Part shown: piece after piece, positions 8,525-15,672 of the stretch
Layout: each line of letters starts with the position of its first letter
How positions within the stretch are numbered: the first letter of the stretch is position 1
Source: VRUE01 sp963770315
GTDB lineage: Bacteria > Actinomycetota > Thermoleophilia > Solirubrobacterales > 70-9
Reading direction: 5' to 3'
NCBI GenBank assembly: GCA_963770315.1
Contig: CAVYPC010000002.1
Location: forward strand, 558,001-622,000
Length of the DNA: 64,000 nucleotides
Program-made: the position numbers and the translations under genes
Notes under the pieces: model-generated
The model's input: only the letters and a program-made list of their open reading frames with translations
Told to the model about the DNA's origin: nothing
Databases searched by the model: none

Positions 8525-9163
8525 TCACCCTTGCTTTGCAGCCGAGTCCGCCAAGAAGCGCAGATCGTCCACCAGGCCGGCCAGCGCATCCTCGCGCTCG
8601 TCGTGGTCGCGCAGCCGCAGGACCGCCGAGGGGTGCAGGGTCAGCGCGGTCACCGGCGCAAGCGGCGAGTCGATCAGCCGGCCCCGGTCACGGGTGACTC
8701 GGACCGAGGGGCCGAAGAGGGCTTTGGCTGCCGTTCCCCCCAGCGCCAGCAGCCCCGTCGGCTTCACTGCCTTCAGCTCTGCCTCAAGCCAGGGCCTGCA
8801 CGCCTCGACCTCCCCGGCACGCGGAGTCTGGTGCAGGCGACGCTTACCCCGTGCTCGCCACTTGAAGTGCTTGACCGCGTTCGTCAAGTAGACGTCCCCG
8901 GCGTCGATACCGGCGCTCTCCAGAGCGCGCGCGAGAACGCCTCCCGCCGGGCCGACAAAGGGCTCGCCCTCGACGTCCTCGCGGTCGCCCGGCTGCTCGC
9001 CGACCAGCATCAGCTCGGCCTTCCTCGGGCCGGTGCCGAAGACCGTCTGCGTTGCGTCCTTCCACAGCGGGCAGCCACGGCAGTCCTCGGCGGCGCGACG
9101 CAGCTTGGCGAGCGAGAGGCTCACGGGGACGAACTCGGCGGCGCTGCTCGTCTCGGCGGCCAT
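8525..9163 (-). CDS. udgX: UdgX-type uracil-DNA binding/excising protein
   Basis: 212 residues of the uracil-DNA glycosylase superfamily, family 4-like. It has the GEQPGDRED motif 1, FVGPAG, and Cys residues suited to a 4Fe-4S cluster (CRGCPLW and CRPW). The decisive feature is GKRRLHQTP: UdgX proteins carry an inserted KRRIH loop whose His becomes covalently linked to the abasic site after uracil excision. Here Ile is Leu but Arg-Arg and His are kept. The terminal motif is HPSAVLR. ATG 9163 lies 10 nt from a GGGGTA box. It follows DUF72 by 8 bp, so it may use both read-through and its own promoter. Confidence 0.85.
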   Translation of the reverse strand: MAAETSSAAEFVPVSLSLAKLRRAAEDCRGCPLWKDATQTVFGTGPRKAELMLVGEQPGDREDVEGEPFVGPAGGVLARALESAGIDAGDVYLTNAVKHFKWRARGKRRLHQTPRAGEVEACRPWLEAELKAVKPTGLLALGGTAAKALFGPSVRVTRDRGRLIDSPLAPVTALTLHPSAVLRLRDHDEREDALAGLVDDLRFLADSAAKQG

Positions 9164-9171
9164 GCTCCGGT

Positions 9172-9900
9172 CTACCCCAACCCACCCGCCGACAAGCCCC
9201 GCTTCAGGTAGCGGGCGTTGGCGGGCGCGTAGCCCTTCCAGTCGTTGTTGAGGTAGACGAAGACCGGCCGCCGTGAGCGCCAGGCGGCGATCCGCCGTCG
9301 CCAACCGTCGAGCTCTGCCTCGGAGTAGTTGCCACCGCGACCGCGATGGCCGTAGTGCAGGCGCAGGTAGGCGATCTCGCCGGCCGGCTGGGCATCGGGC
9401 AGCGGCCGACGCTTGTCGTCGCCGATCGCCAGCGAGGCGCCTCGCTCCCGCACCGGGGCCGCGAACCAGCTCGGGTGGCGGAACTCGAAGCAGTGGTGGG
9501 CGCAGGGCAGCTCGTCGAGCGCCGAGGCAAGCAGGTCGTCGTCGCGATGGAAGCTCTCCGGCAACTGCCAGAGCACGGGACCAAGTCGCCGGCCGCGCCG
9601 CAACGGCTCAAGGGGCTCCCAGAAGCGCGCGACCGCATCTGGGATCTCGCGCAGACGCTTCATGTGGGTCAGGTAGCGACTCGCCTTGACCGCGAAGAGA
9701 AAGTCGCCAGGGACCTGTTCGACCCAACTGCGAACCGTCGATTCCTTCGGCAGCCGGTAGAAGGTCGCGTTGACCTCGACGGTGTCGAAGATCTCGGCGT
9801 AGCGCTCGAGCCAACGCCGCTGCGGCAAGCCATCCGGATAGAGGCTGCCGCGCCAGTCCTCGTAACTCCAGCCCGAGCAGCCAATCCGCACCGGGTGCAT
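9172..9900 (-). CDS. DUF72-domain protein
   Basis: 242 residues of the DUF72 (YecE-like) family, a TIM-barrel fold of unknown biochemical role. Typical elements are RIGCSGWSYEDWRGSLYP at the N-terminus, FDTVEVNATFYRLP, FAVKASRYLTH, and YLNNDWKGYAPANA near the C-terminus. The ATG at 9900 starts just before the first strand. It sits between the acidic small protein (10-bp gap) and udgX (8-bp gap), so it is probably co-transcribed. Its pairing with a DNA-repair gene hints at, but does not prove, a nucleic-acid role. Confidence 0.85.
   Translation of the reverse strand: MHPVRIGCSGWSYEDWRGSLYPDGLPQRRWLERYAEIFDTVEVNATFYRLPKESTVRSWVEQVPGDFLFAVKASRYLTHMKRLREIPDAVARFWEPLEPLRRGRRLGPVLWQLPESFHRDDDLLASALDELPCAHHCFEFRHPSWFAAPVRERGASLAIGDDKRRPLPDAQPAGEIAYLRLHYGHRGRGGNYSEAELDGWRRRIAAWRSRRPVFVYLNNDWKGYAPANARYLKRGLSAGGLG
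9173..9197 (-). promoter_or_regulatory. Sigma-B-like promoter for udgX
   Basis: On the minus strand GCTTGT (9192-9197), 13 nt, GGGGTA (9173-9178), ending 10 nt before ATG 9163. The box lies within the last codons of the DUF72 gene. Confidence 0.5.
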
Positions 9901-9910
9901 CCGCAGCTCT

Positions 9911-10210
9911 CTACTCGTCTGGCGGGATCGCCTGGTCGGCCTCGCCGCGCTCGACGCTCTCGCGTTCTTCGGAGTCGCGAACGTCGCGATCTGGAAAGCG
10001 ATGCTGATCTCCGTGCTCGGCGATTTCCTCCAGGCGCCGCTCGGCCTGCTCGAAGCCCTCGGCCTCACCCTCACCGGCCTCTTCGAGGGGCTCACGGGCG
10101 GGGTCGTCGGACAGCGGCGTCACCTCACCGCCGATCCGGCGCGCTTCGGCTTCTGCGGCTTGGATCTCGCGCTCGTCTCTCTCGTTGGTTTTCTTCGGTT
10201 TCTCGGTCAT
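9911..10210 (-). CDS. Small acidic hypothetical protein
   Basis: 99 residues, dominated by Glu, Asp, Arg and Gln, predicted helical with low hydrophobicity (AEAEARRIGGEV, EQAERRLEEIAEH). No family was recognised. Its start codon overlaps the stop of the upstream LLM gene by 4 bp and the DUF72 gene follows after 10 bp, so it is translated as part of that operon. Reading through the frame without stops, together with tight coupling, supports it as a real gene. Confidence 0.6.
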   Translation of the reverse strand: MTEKPKKTNERDEREIQAAEAEARRIGGEVTPLSDDPAREPLEEAGEGEAEGFEQAERRLEEIAEHGDQHRFPDRDVRDSEERESVERGEADQAIPPDE

Positions 10211-11202
10211 GCGGATGCGTGGGAGTGACTTAGACGAGGCAAGACTTCACGCCCATATAGGTCGATTGCCGCGAGTGGGTCGGCGCCGGAATTGTTCATC
10301 AACGCCACCGTCGTCGCGCCCAACTCCTCGACCTGGCGGATTCGTTCGACGTGCTCGTTGGGATCGGCGGAGATGATCATCGCCTCAATCAGTTCCTCGT
10401 CAGAGATCTGCGCCTCGCCGTGCTCGTACATCGCCTTCGGGTCGTGCCAGTCCTCTTTGTAGAACTCCTTCGGCTGGGCGCCCTTCCAGACCCGGGCGCC
10501 CTCGAGCGCAGCCTCGTCGGTATCGGCCCAGGAGAAGGCGACTTGCAGGACGATCTCGCCCGGCTCGCGGCTGGCGTCGGAGGCCGCCGCGCGGTACGCC
10601 TCGAGGATCTCCGGCACGGCTTCGGGGTCGGCCAGGGTCCAGAGGCCGTCACCCTGGCGACCGGCGACCGCCGCCGCTTGGGGACCGAAGGCCGAGACGT
10701 AGATCGGCGGACGGCGGCCCTCGGGCAGGCTGTGGATGAAGGCGCCGTCAGCAGCGAAATGGTCGCCCTCGCCGCTCAGCTTCTTGCCGTCCCAAAGCGC
10801 CCGGATCATCTCCAGCGCCTCCTCCATCCGCTCGATCTGCTCGCCGACCGGCGGCCAACCGTGCCCGAGCGGCGCCTCGTTCAGCGCCTCGCCCGAGCCG
10901 AACCCGAGGTAGGGACGCCCCGGGAACATCAGCTCCATCGTCGCCCAGGCCTGGGCGATCAGGGCCGGGTGGTAGCGCGGTCCGGGTGGAGTGACGCCGG
11001 TGCCGAAGAGGGCACGGTCGGTCGCCTGTGCGGCGGCGCCGAGCCAGACCCAGGCGTTGCCCGACTCTCCACCCTCCCACCAAGGCTGCAGGTGATCGCT
11101 GCAGCCGATCCCGTCAAAGCCGGCGGGCTCGGCCTCGATCGCTTGACGCAGCAGGTCGTCGGGGCCGAACTGCTCGTGTGCGCAGAAGTGCAGGTAGCGC
11201 AT
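10207..11202 (-). CDS. LLM-class F420-dependent oxidoreductase
   Basis: 331 residues of the bacterial luciferase-like monooxygenase fold, resembling the F420-dependent glucose-6-phosphate dehydrogenase branch. Visible are CSDHLQPWWEGG, FGTGVTPPGPRYHPALIAQA, GFGSGEALNE and ISADPNEHVERI. The cofactor would be F420H2 rather than FMN; the substrate is unknown. It lies 6 bp downstream of the small Rho-N-like gene and overlaps the acidic protein gene by 4 bp, placing it near the head of the minus-strand operon. A paralogue lies at 12419-13372. Confidence 0.85.
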   Translation of the reverse strand: MRYLHFCAHEQFGPDDLLRQAIEAEPAGFDGIGCSDHLQPWWEGGESGNAWVWLGAAAQATDRALFGTGVTPPGPRYHPALIAQAWATMELMFPGRPYLGFGSGEALNEAPLGHGWPPVGEQIERMEEALEMIRALWDGKKLSGEGDHFAADGAFIHSLPEGRRPPIYVSAFGPQAAAVAGRQGDGLWTLADPEAVPEILEAYRAAASDASREPGEIVLQVAFSWADTDEAALEGARVWKGAQPKEFYKEDWHDPKAMYEHGEAQISDEELIEAMIISADPNEHVERIRQVEELGATTVALMNNSGADPLAAIDLYGREVLPRLSHSHASA

Positions 11203-11208
11203 GCTGGC

Positions 11209-11463
11209 CTACTTCGCCCGAGCGATTGCCGCTCGCAGCTCGTCCTTTCCCATCTTCGAGCGACCCTTGATTTCGAGTCGGGCCGCCTCTTCGCTCAGCT
11301 CCTTGCGCGTCTTCGCTTCTCCCCTGCGCACCTTGTTTGCCTCTTTGCCTAGGGCGGTCTTGGTTTTGCCCGACAGGTGTTTCAGGGTTTTCTTGCGTTT
11401 AGCGCCGGCCTGTGCCTTTTTCACGTTGCGCTGCGCTGCGGCCCGCTGCTTCTCTGAGGCCAT
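11209..11463 (-). CDS. Small basic Rho-N-like protein
   Basis: 84 residues, very rich in Lys, Ala and Arg. The N-terminal half is a basic helix (AAAQRNVKKAQAGAKRKKTL). The C-terminal part (TRKELSEEAARLEIKGRSKM) matches the Rho-N/SAP-like end of the 7445-7786 protein. Nucleic-acid binding is likely, the precise role unknown. ATG 11463 lies 11 nt from a GGGGTA box and has no ribosome-binding site, suggesting a near-leaderless message. It is the first gene of the minus-strand operon. Confidence 0.75.
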   Translation of the reverse strand: MASEKQRAAAQRNVKKAQAGAKRKKTLKHLSGKTKTALGKEANKVRRGEAKTRKELSEEAARLEIKGRSKMGKDELRAAIARAK

Positions 11464-11473
11464 GCCGCGCTCC

Positions 11474-11498
11474 TACCCCGTTTGCGGGCGGACAAAGC
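11474..11498 (-). promoter_or_regulatory. Sigma-B-like promoter for the 11463-to-7803 operon
   Basis: On the minus strand GCTTTG (11493-11498), 13 nt, GGGGTA (11474-11479), ending 11 nt before ATG 11463. It overlaps the divergent plus-strand promoter of the HAD gene. Confidence 0.6.
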
Positions 11499-11505
11499 GC
11501 GGGTA
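11480..11505 (+). promoter_or_regulatory. Sigma-B-like promoter for the HAD gene
   Basis: GTTTGC (11480-11485), 14 nt, CGGGTA (11500-11505), ending 11 nt before GTG 11516. The two divergent promoters are interleaved in about 30 bp. Confidence 0.6.
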
Positions 11506-11515
11506 GGCCAGGACA

Positions 11516-12193
11516 GTGGCAGCAGATACTCCGACAACCGTCGTGCTCGATGTCGACGGCACCCTGGTCGACACCAACTACCAGCACGCGATCGCCTGGC
11601 ACCGGGCGCTGCGCGAGCATGGCTACGCGGTGCAACTCTGGAAGATCCACCGGCACATCGGCATGGGCGGGGACCAGCTGGTCGCGGCGCTGATCGGCGA
11701 GGAGGGCGAGCGCTCCGACGGCGAGGCGATCCGCGATGCCGAGGGCGAGGCATACGGCGAGCTGATCGGTGAAGTGCAGGCGATGGACGGCGCCACCGAG
11801 CTCCTGCGGGAGCTACGGGAGGACGGCGCCAAGGCGATCTTCTCCAGCTCGGCAAAGGCCGAGGAGGTCGAGCATTACCTGGATCTCCTCGATGCTCGCG
11901 ATTTGGTCGAGGGTTGGACCACCGCCGCGGATGTCGAGCGCACCAAGCCGCACCCCGATCTCATCCACGTCGCCCTGGAGAAGGGCGGCAACGACGGCCC
12001 GGCGGTGATGGTCGGCGACTCGACCTGGGACGTGAAGGCCGCCCAGGCAGCGGGCATCCCGACCCTGGCCGTTCTGACCGGCGGTTTCGCCGAGGCAGAG
12101 CTGCGCGAGGCCGGAGCGGCCGAGGTAGTCAAGTCGATCGGAGCGCTGCGCAAGGATCGCAGCGCGTTGGCAAGGCTCGTGAGGACCGTGTAG
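11516..12193 (+). CDS. HAD-superfamily hydrolase
   Basis: 225 residues. HAD motif I is LDVDGTLVDTN, with nucleophile and acid/base Asp. Motif II is the Ser in FSSSAK, motif III the Lys in ERTKPHPD, and motif IV MVGDSTWDVKAA. The cap between motifs I and II is the small helical type of phosphoglycolate-phosphatase or beta-phosphoglucomutase relatives. The substrate is unknown. The GTG start fits the promoter spacing, and no Shine-Dalgarno sequence is present. Confidence 0.88.
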   Translation: MAADTPTTVVLDVDGTLVDTNYQHAIAWHRALREHGYAVQLWKIHRHIGMGGDQLVAALIGEEGERSDGEAIRDAEGEAYGELIGEVQAMDGATELLRELREDGAKAIFSSSAKAEEVEHYLDLLDARDLVEGWTTAADVERTKPHPDLIHVALEKGGNDGPAVMVGDSTWDVKAAQAAGIPTLAVLTGGFAEAELREAGAAEVVKSIGALRKDRSALARLVRTV

Positions 12194-12212
12194 GTGCCGG
12201 CCTCATGGGGTA
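12188..12212 (+). promoter_or_regulatory. Sigma-B-like promoter for the 12224 small gene and LLM gene
   Basis: GTGTAG (12188-12193), 13 nt, GGGGTA (12207-12212), ending 12 nt before ATG 12224. The -35 departs from GTTT by one base. Confidence 0.5.
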
Positions 12213-12223
12213 GTCGTCGCGGC

Positions 12224-12415
12224 ATGACGATTATCCGGACGGTCGACAAGAAGAAGATCGAGATCGAGATCGGTGCCGCGATGCTCGAAGAGGAGATCAG
12301 CCACGTTGCCGCAAGCGAGGTCCCGATGGTGCGGTTGAAGCGCGCTGGCGAAGACAAGTTCGTCTGGGTCAACGCTCGGCACATCGTCTCCCTCGAGGAC
12401 GACGACGCTGGTTGA
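12224..12415 (+). CDS. Small hypothetical protein
   Basis: 63 residues (MTIIRTVDKKKIEIEIGAAM onward), with alternating hydrophobic strands and a final acidic tail; no family recognised. ATG 12224 is preferred over upstream starts because it is 12 nt from a GGGGTA box. The LLM gene begins 3 bp after its stop, so the two form a unit. The composition (VPMVRLKRAGEDKFVWVNAR) suggests a small beta-rich domain. Confidence 0.6.
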   Translation: MTIIRTVDKKKIEIEIGAAMLEEEISHVAASEVPMVRLKRAGEDKFVWVNARHIVSLEDDDAG

Positions 12416-12418
12416 CCT

Positions 12419-13372
12419 ATGCGACTCGGCTACACGCTCTCCAGTGAGGAGTTCGATGCCCCTTCGCTCGTCGCCCAGGCCGAGCGTGCCGAGGAGGCGG
12501 GGTTTGCCTTTGCCTCCATCTCCGACCACTTCCATCCCTGGATCGAGGAGCAGGGCGAGAGCCCGTTCGTCTGGGGGACCCTGGGAGCAATCTCTCAGCG
12601 GACCGAGCGGATTGAGCTGATCACCGGCGTCACCTGCCCGACGACGCGCATCCACCCTGCGATCGTCGCCCAGGCTGCCGCCACCGCCGCGAGCCTCCTG
12701 CCGGGGCGGTTCTCGCTTGGCATCGGCAGTGGCGAGAACCTGAACGAGCACATCCTCGGCGGCCGCTGGCCCGGGGTCGTCGAGCGCCAGGACCGTCTCG
12801 AAGAGGCGATCAAGGTGATCCGAGAGCTCTGGGAAGGCAAGCTGATGAGCCACCGCGGTGAGCACTTCACGGTCGAGAACGCCCGCGTCTACTCCCTTCC
12901 CGAGGAGCCGCCGCCGCTGCTGGTCGCGGTGGCCGGAGAAAGCTCGGTCGAACTTGCCGCGCATCGGGGTGACGGGTTGATTGGCACCGCCCCGATCTCC
13001 GAGTCGGTTGAGCAGTTCCGATCCGAAGGAGGCGAGGGCAAGCCCACCTACGGCCAGCTTCACGTCTGCTGGGCGGAGGAGGAGGATGCGGCGAAGAAGC
13101 TGGCGCTGAAGCAGTGGCCCAACGGCGCGATCAGCGGCAGCTACTTCCTAGAGCTGCCTTTGCCGGCGCACTTCGAAGAAGCCGCCGAGACCCTCGATGA
13201 GGAAGACATCGCCGAAAGCGTTGTCTGCGGCCCCGACCCCGAGCGGCACCGGGCGGCGATCGAGGAGTACGTCGATGCCGGCTACGACCACGTCTACGTC
13301 CACCAGATCGGACCCGATCAAGAGGGCTTCCTCGAGTTCTACGAACGCGAGGTGCTGCCCGGCTTCAGTTGA
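12419..13372 (+). CDS. LLM-class F420-dependent oxidoreductase
   Basis: 317 residues, same fold and probable cofactor as the 10207-11202 protein. Visible motifs are ISDHFHPWIEEQGESPF, ITGVTCPTTRIHPAIVAQA, GIGSGENLNEHILG and CGPDPERHRAAIEEYVDAG. It fits the TIGR03557-type branch of F420-dependent oxidoreductases; the substrate is unknown. It starts 3 bp after the small gene. Having two F420 enzymes in one stress-type cassette suggests F420H2-driven reduction of toxic or oxidised compounds, an inference. Confidence 0.87.
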   Translation: MRLGYTLSSEEFDAPSLVAQAERAEEAGFAFASISDHFHPWIEEQGESPFVWGTLGAISQRTERIELITGVTCPTTRIHPAIVAQAAATAASLLPGRFSLGIGSGENLNEHILGGRWPGVVERQDRLEEAIKVIRELWEGKLMSHRGEHFTVENARVYSLPEEPPPLLVAVAGESSVELAAHRGDGLIGTAPISESVEQFRSEGGEGKPTYGQLHVCWAEEEDAAKKLALKQWPNGAISGSYFLELPLPAHFEEAAETLDEEDIAESVVCGPDPERHRAAIEEYVDAGYDHVYVHQIGPDQEGFLEFYEREVLPGFS

Positions 13373-13403
13373 TCGCTCCCTCCTGTGATTTGCAGGGTGG
13401 GCC

Positions 13404-13634
13404 TCAGCCCTGCAGTCGCTTCGCCAGCATCTCCTTGCCCTGCTCGGCGCCCTTTCGGCTCGTCTCCTGCGCGCGGCGGAAGAAGTCGGCCAACTCGGAG
13501 TCGCCCTCGCGATCGGCATCCTCGATGTAGGTCTCCAGCCGCAGCACATTGTTTAGGCACTGCTCGGTGAACCAGATCACGTTGTAGTCCTTGTCCTTGG
13601 TGCCAGTGACCTGGCCGGTCTCCTGTGAGCCCAT
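13404..13634 (-). CDS. Small helical hypothetical protein
   Basis: 76 residues. The N-terminal part YNVIWFTEQCLNNVLRLETY and the following acidic and basic helices suggest a two-helix or four-helix ferritin-like arrangement, but no family is certain. A good AGGAGG site lies before ATG 13634, and a strong sigma-B-like promoter (13673-13697) lies upstream. It is convergent with the LLM gene. Confidence 0.65.
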   Translation of the reverse strand: MGSQETGQVTGTKDKDYNVIWFTEQCLNNVLRLETYIEDADREGDSELADFFRRAQETSRKGAEQGKEMLAKRLQG

Positions 13635-13672
13635 CTCTAGCCTCCTGAGTCGATTGCAGGTACTGAGCGAGC

Positions 13673-13697
13673 TACCCCGAGGATCGCGAGTAAAAAC
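13673..13697 (-). promoter_or_regulatory. Sigma-B-like promoter for the 13634 gene
   Basis: On the minus strand GTTTTT (13692-13697), 13 nt, GGGGTA (13673-13678). It is one of the best matches in the set. The leader is about 30 nt and holds an AGGAGG site. Confidence 0.65.
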
Positions 13698-13755
13698 GGG
13701 TCCACCAACGATCCCGTTCGTTGTAGGCGGGTGGCTCCTCTGGGAGCGCCGCCCT

Positions 13756-14595
13756 TCAGCTCACCAGGAGTGCGAAATTGGCCACGACTGCGAGTGGGGT
13801 GCCGACCAGCGAGAGGTAGCGGAAGAGCTTGGCGAAGCCGCCGCGGTAGCGGACGCTCTCCATCAGGGTCAGGCCGACGACGTGCGCCATGTTGACGAGA
13901 GCGATTCCGATCGCGATCAGGATCGCGGCAGCGGCGCGGCCAGTGACCTCGCCCTTGTCGACAGCGACCGCACCGGCAAGGATGGCAGCGACGATCGTGC
14001 CGAAGATGCCCGCGACCATGCCGGCGAAATCGGCGCGTGAGAGGCCCGGGAGATAGGCGGAGCCGACCTCATGGCCCTCGGCTGGGTCGCGGGTCCCTGG
14101 CCCGGCGGTCTCGACCCAGACGACGTGCTCCTCACCGTCTCGATCGCGGTGCAGAGCGACCAGGCGAAGTGGTGGCTCGAGACCGGCTTCGGCCTTTTCG
14201 AGCAGGCCTTCCTCGAACCAGCGCGCCTGCGCGCGCTCGTGCTCGAAGATCACGATCTCGTCGGCGGGCGCCTTCAGCAGGGCGTCCTGGGCTGCCTGGA
14301 TTGGGTCGGGATCGCCGACTTCCCCCGTGGCTTCGATGCCGTTCGCGCGGAGCTCTTCGAGCACGCGCCCGAGTCGGGCCTCGGCTTCCTGGCGTGGCTC
14401 GTCGATATCGCCAAGCGTGTGCCGGAAGGCATTCGCCTCGACCGCTGGGGCTATCACCCGCAAATCGACCTCACCAGCTTGACCGTGGGTACCGCCAAGG
14501 CGGATCTCGCGCAGTGACTCCGGGCCCAGCGGGTCGTCGGTGACGATCGCCAGCAGTCGGCCTGCCATCGGTCCTCGACTCGATTCTGGGTTCAT
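13756..14595 (-). CDS. Membrane protein with USP-like N-terminal domain
   Basis: 279 residues. Residues about 10-160 look like an alpha/beta nucleotide-binding-type domain (LLAIVTDDPLG, APADEIVIFEHERAQARWFE), reminiscent of universal stress proteins. The last 100 residues contain three hydrophobic helices (FAGMVAGIFGTIVAAILAGA, AAAILIAIGIALVNMAHVVG, LFRYLSLVGTPLAVVANFAL). The role is unknown. ATG 14595 sits 11 nt from a GGGGTA box; an internal ATG at codon 10 is an alternative. The gene stands alone between divergent and convergent neighbours. Confidence 0.75.
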   Translation of the reverse strand: MNPESSRGPMAGRLLAIVTDDPLGPESLREIRLGGTHGQAGEVDLRVIAPAVEANAFRHTLGDIDEPRQEAEARLGRVLEELRANGIEATGEVGDPDPIQAAQDALLKAPADEIVIFEHERAQARWFEEGLLEKAEAGLEPPLRLVALHRDRDGEEHVVWVETAGPGTRDPAEGHEVGSAYLPGLSRADFAGMVAGIFGTIVAAILAGAVAVDKGEVTGRAAAAILIAIGIALVNMAHVVGLTLMESVRYRGGFAKLFRYLSLVGTPLAVVANFALLVS

Positions 14596-14605
14596 GGCCG
14601 TCGCC

Positions 14606-14630
14606 TACCCCTGAGCTGAGGGACGAAAAC
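14606..14630 (-). promoter_or_regulatory. Sigma-B-like promoter for the 14595 gene
   Basis: On the minus strand GTTTTC (14625-14630), 13 nt, GGGGTA (14606-14611), ending 11 nt before the ATG. Confidence 0.65.
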
Positions 14631-14640
14631 GCAGCGGGCG

Positions 14641-14664
14641 GTTCGACATGCCCTGACGTGGGTA
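14641..14664 (+). promoter_or_regulatory. Sigma-B-like promoter for the ferritin-like gene
   Basis: GTTCGA (14641-14646), 12 nt, TGGGTA (14659-14664). The leader is about 40 nt and carries a strong AAAGGAGG site. It is divergent from the 14606-14630 promoter. Confidence 0.55.
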
Positions 14665-14710
14665 GGAAACCAGCGCTTGTTTCTCAACCGCAACCGAAAG
14701 GAGGACAGAG

Positions 14711-15199
14711 ATGGCTGAGCTGACGACGTTGGAGGAGAAGCTCGCGGAGGTCCTGGGCCTGGCCCAGGCCGCGCAGGGTGCCACCGAAAAAGTCGAAGGG
14801 ATGGTCGAGGATGAGGAAATCGTCGCCACCCTGAAGCAGATGCGCGATGAGGCCGAGGAGACCGAGCGTCGCTGCACCGAGGCGGCCGATAGCCGCGACG
14901 GCAAGAAGACCGCGATCCTCCAAAAAGCCCAGGAGACGAAAACCGAGGCGACCGAGATGATGTCGACCTACCTCGGCGGGGAGTCGGACGGGCTCGACGG
15001 CTTCGAGTTCCTGACGATGGCCGAGGCCGGCGAGGTGGGGCACTGGGCAGTGCTCGGCAAGCTGAACGACTCCGCACAGGAGAGTGAGATCGCCGAGTTG
15101 GTCGAGTGGGCGCTACCGATCCAAGAGCGTCACTTCGCCGACGTGAAGGACGGCTCGCTGAAGCTGGCCGGGGAGAAAGACCCCTACGAAGAGTCCTAG
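14711..15199 (+). CDS. Ferritin-like helical protein
   Basis: 162 residues, almost entirely helical and acidic. Spaced Glu and His residues (EEAEETERRCTEAAD, MAEAGEVGHWAVLGKL, WALPIQERHFADV) give the look of a DUF892/YciF-like or other ferritin-like bundle. Metal binding is not proven by the motifs. AAAGGAGG lies 7 nt before ATG 14711. It is followed by a lipoprotein gene 17 bp downstream and then an NRAMP-like gene, suggesting a metal- or stress-linked operon. Confidence 0.7.
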   Translation: MAELTTLEEKLAEVLGLAQAAQGATEKVEGMVEDEEIVATLKQMRDEAEETERRCTEAADSRDGKKTAILQKAQETKTEATEMMSTYLGGESDGLDGFEFLTMAEAGEVGHWAVLGKLNDSAQESEIAELVEWALPIQERHFADVKDGSLKLAGEKDPYEES

Positions 15200-15216
15200 C
15201 GACAGAAGCTAGGGCC

Positions 15217-15672
15217 ATGCAAATCAGGAGACGCCGCCCAGGGGTCGCCACGGCAGTGGTGGCACTCGGCGTCTCTCTCATCGTTCTTTCGGGATGTGGC
15301 GACCTCAGTCGCGACGAGCTGAACCGCGGGGTCGAATCGCTGAGCGCCCTGGCGGCGCAGGGTGAATTGATCGCCAACGGCGTCGCCCGCGACGCGACCA
15401 AGTCCACCTACACGCGCGTGATGGCGAAGACGCTTGGCGGCGAAGCCGCGCATGAGGCCGAAAAGCTCGCCGACGCCGAACCATCGCCGGATGTGACCAA
15501 GGAGCGAAACGCTGCCGTGCAAGTGGCCGGGGAGCTGGCTGATCTCTTCTCCGAGCTACAGACCTTCCCTGGCGACGAGCATCACGGAGCGCTCGTTGAA
15601 AAGCACATGGGCGAAATCAAAGAACAGGCCGACGCGATCGTCGCTCGCCTGACCGGGGAGCCGGCGCAGTGA
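15217..15672 (+). CDS. Putative lipoprotein
   Basis: 151 residues. The N-terminus is a lipoprotein signal: RRRRP, a hydrophobic core (ATAVVALGVSLIVL) and the lipobox LSGC, so the mature protein would begin at Cys 27 or so and sit on the outer face of the membrane. The remainder is a helical domain (ELNRGVESLSALAAQG and similar) without a recognised family. ATG 15217 is chosen because it places the signal at the N-terminus. Its stop overlaps the GTG of the NRAMP-like gene (GTGA), implying coupled translation and possibly a partner role. Confidence 0.75.
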   Translation: MQIRRRRPGVATAVVALGVSLIVLSGCGDLSRDELNRGVESLSALAAQGELIANGVARDATKSTYTRVMAKTLGGEAAHEAEKLADAEPSPDVTKERNAAVQVAGELADLFSELQTFPGDEHHGALVEKHMGEIKEQADAIVARLTGEPAQ

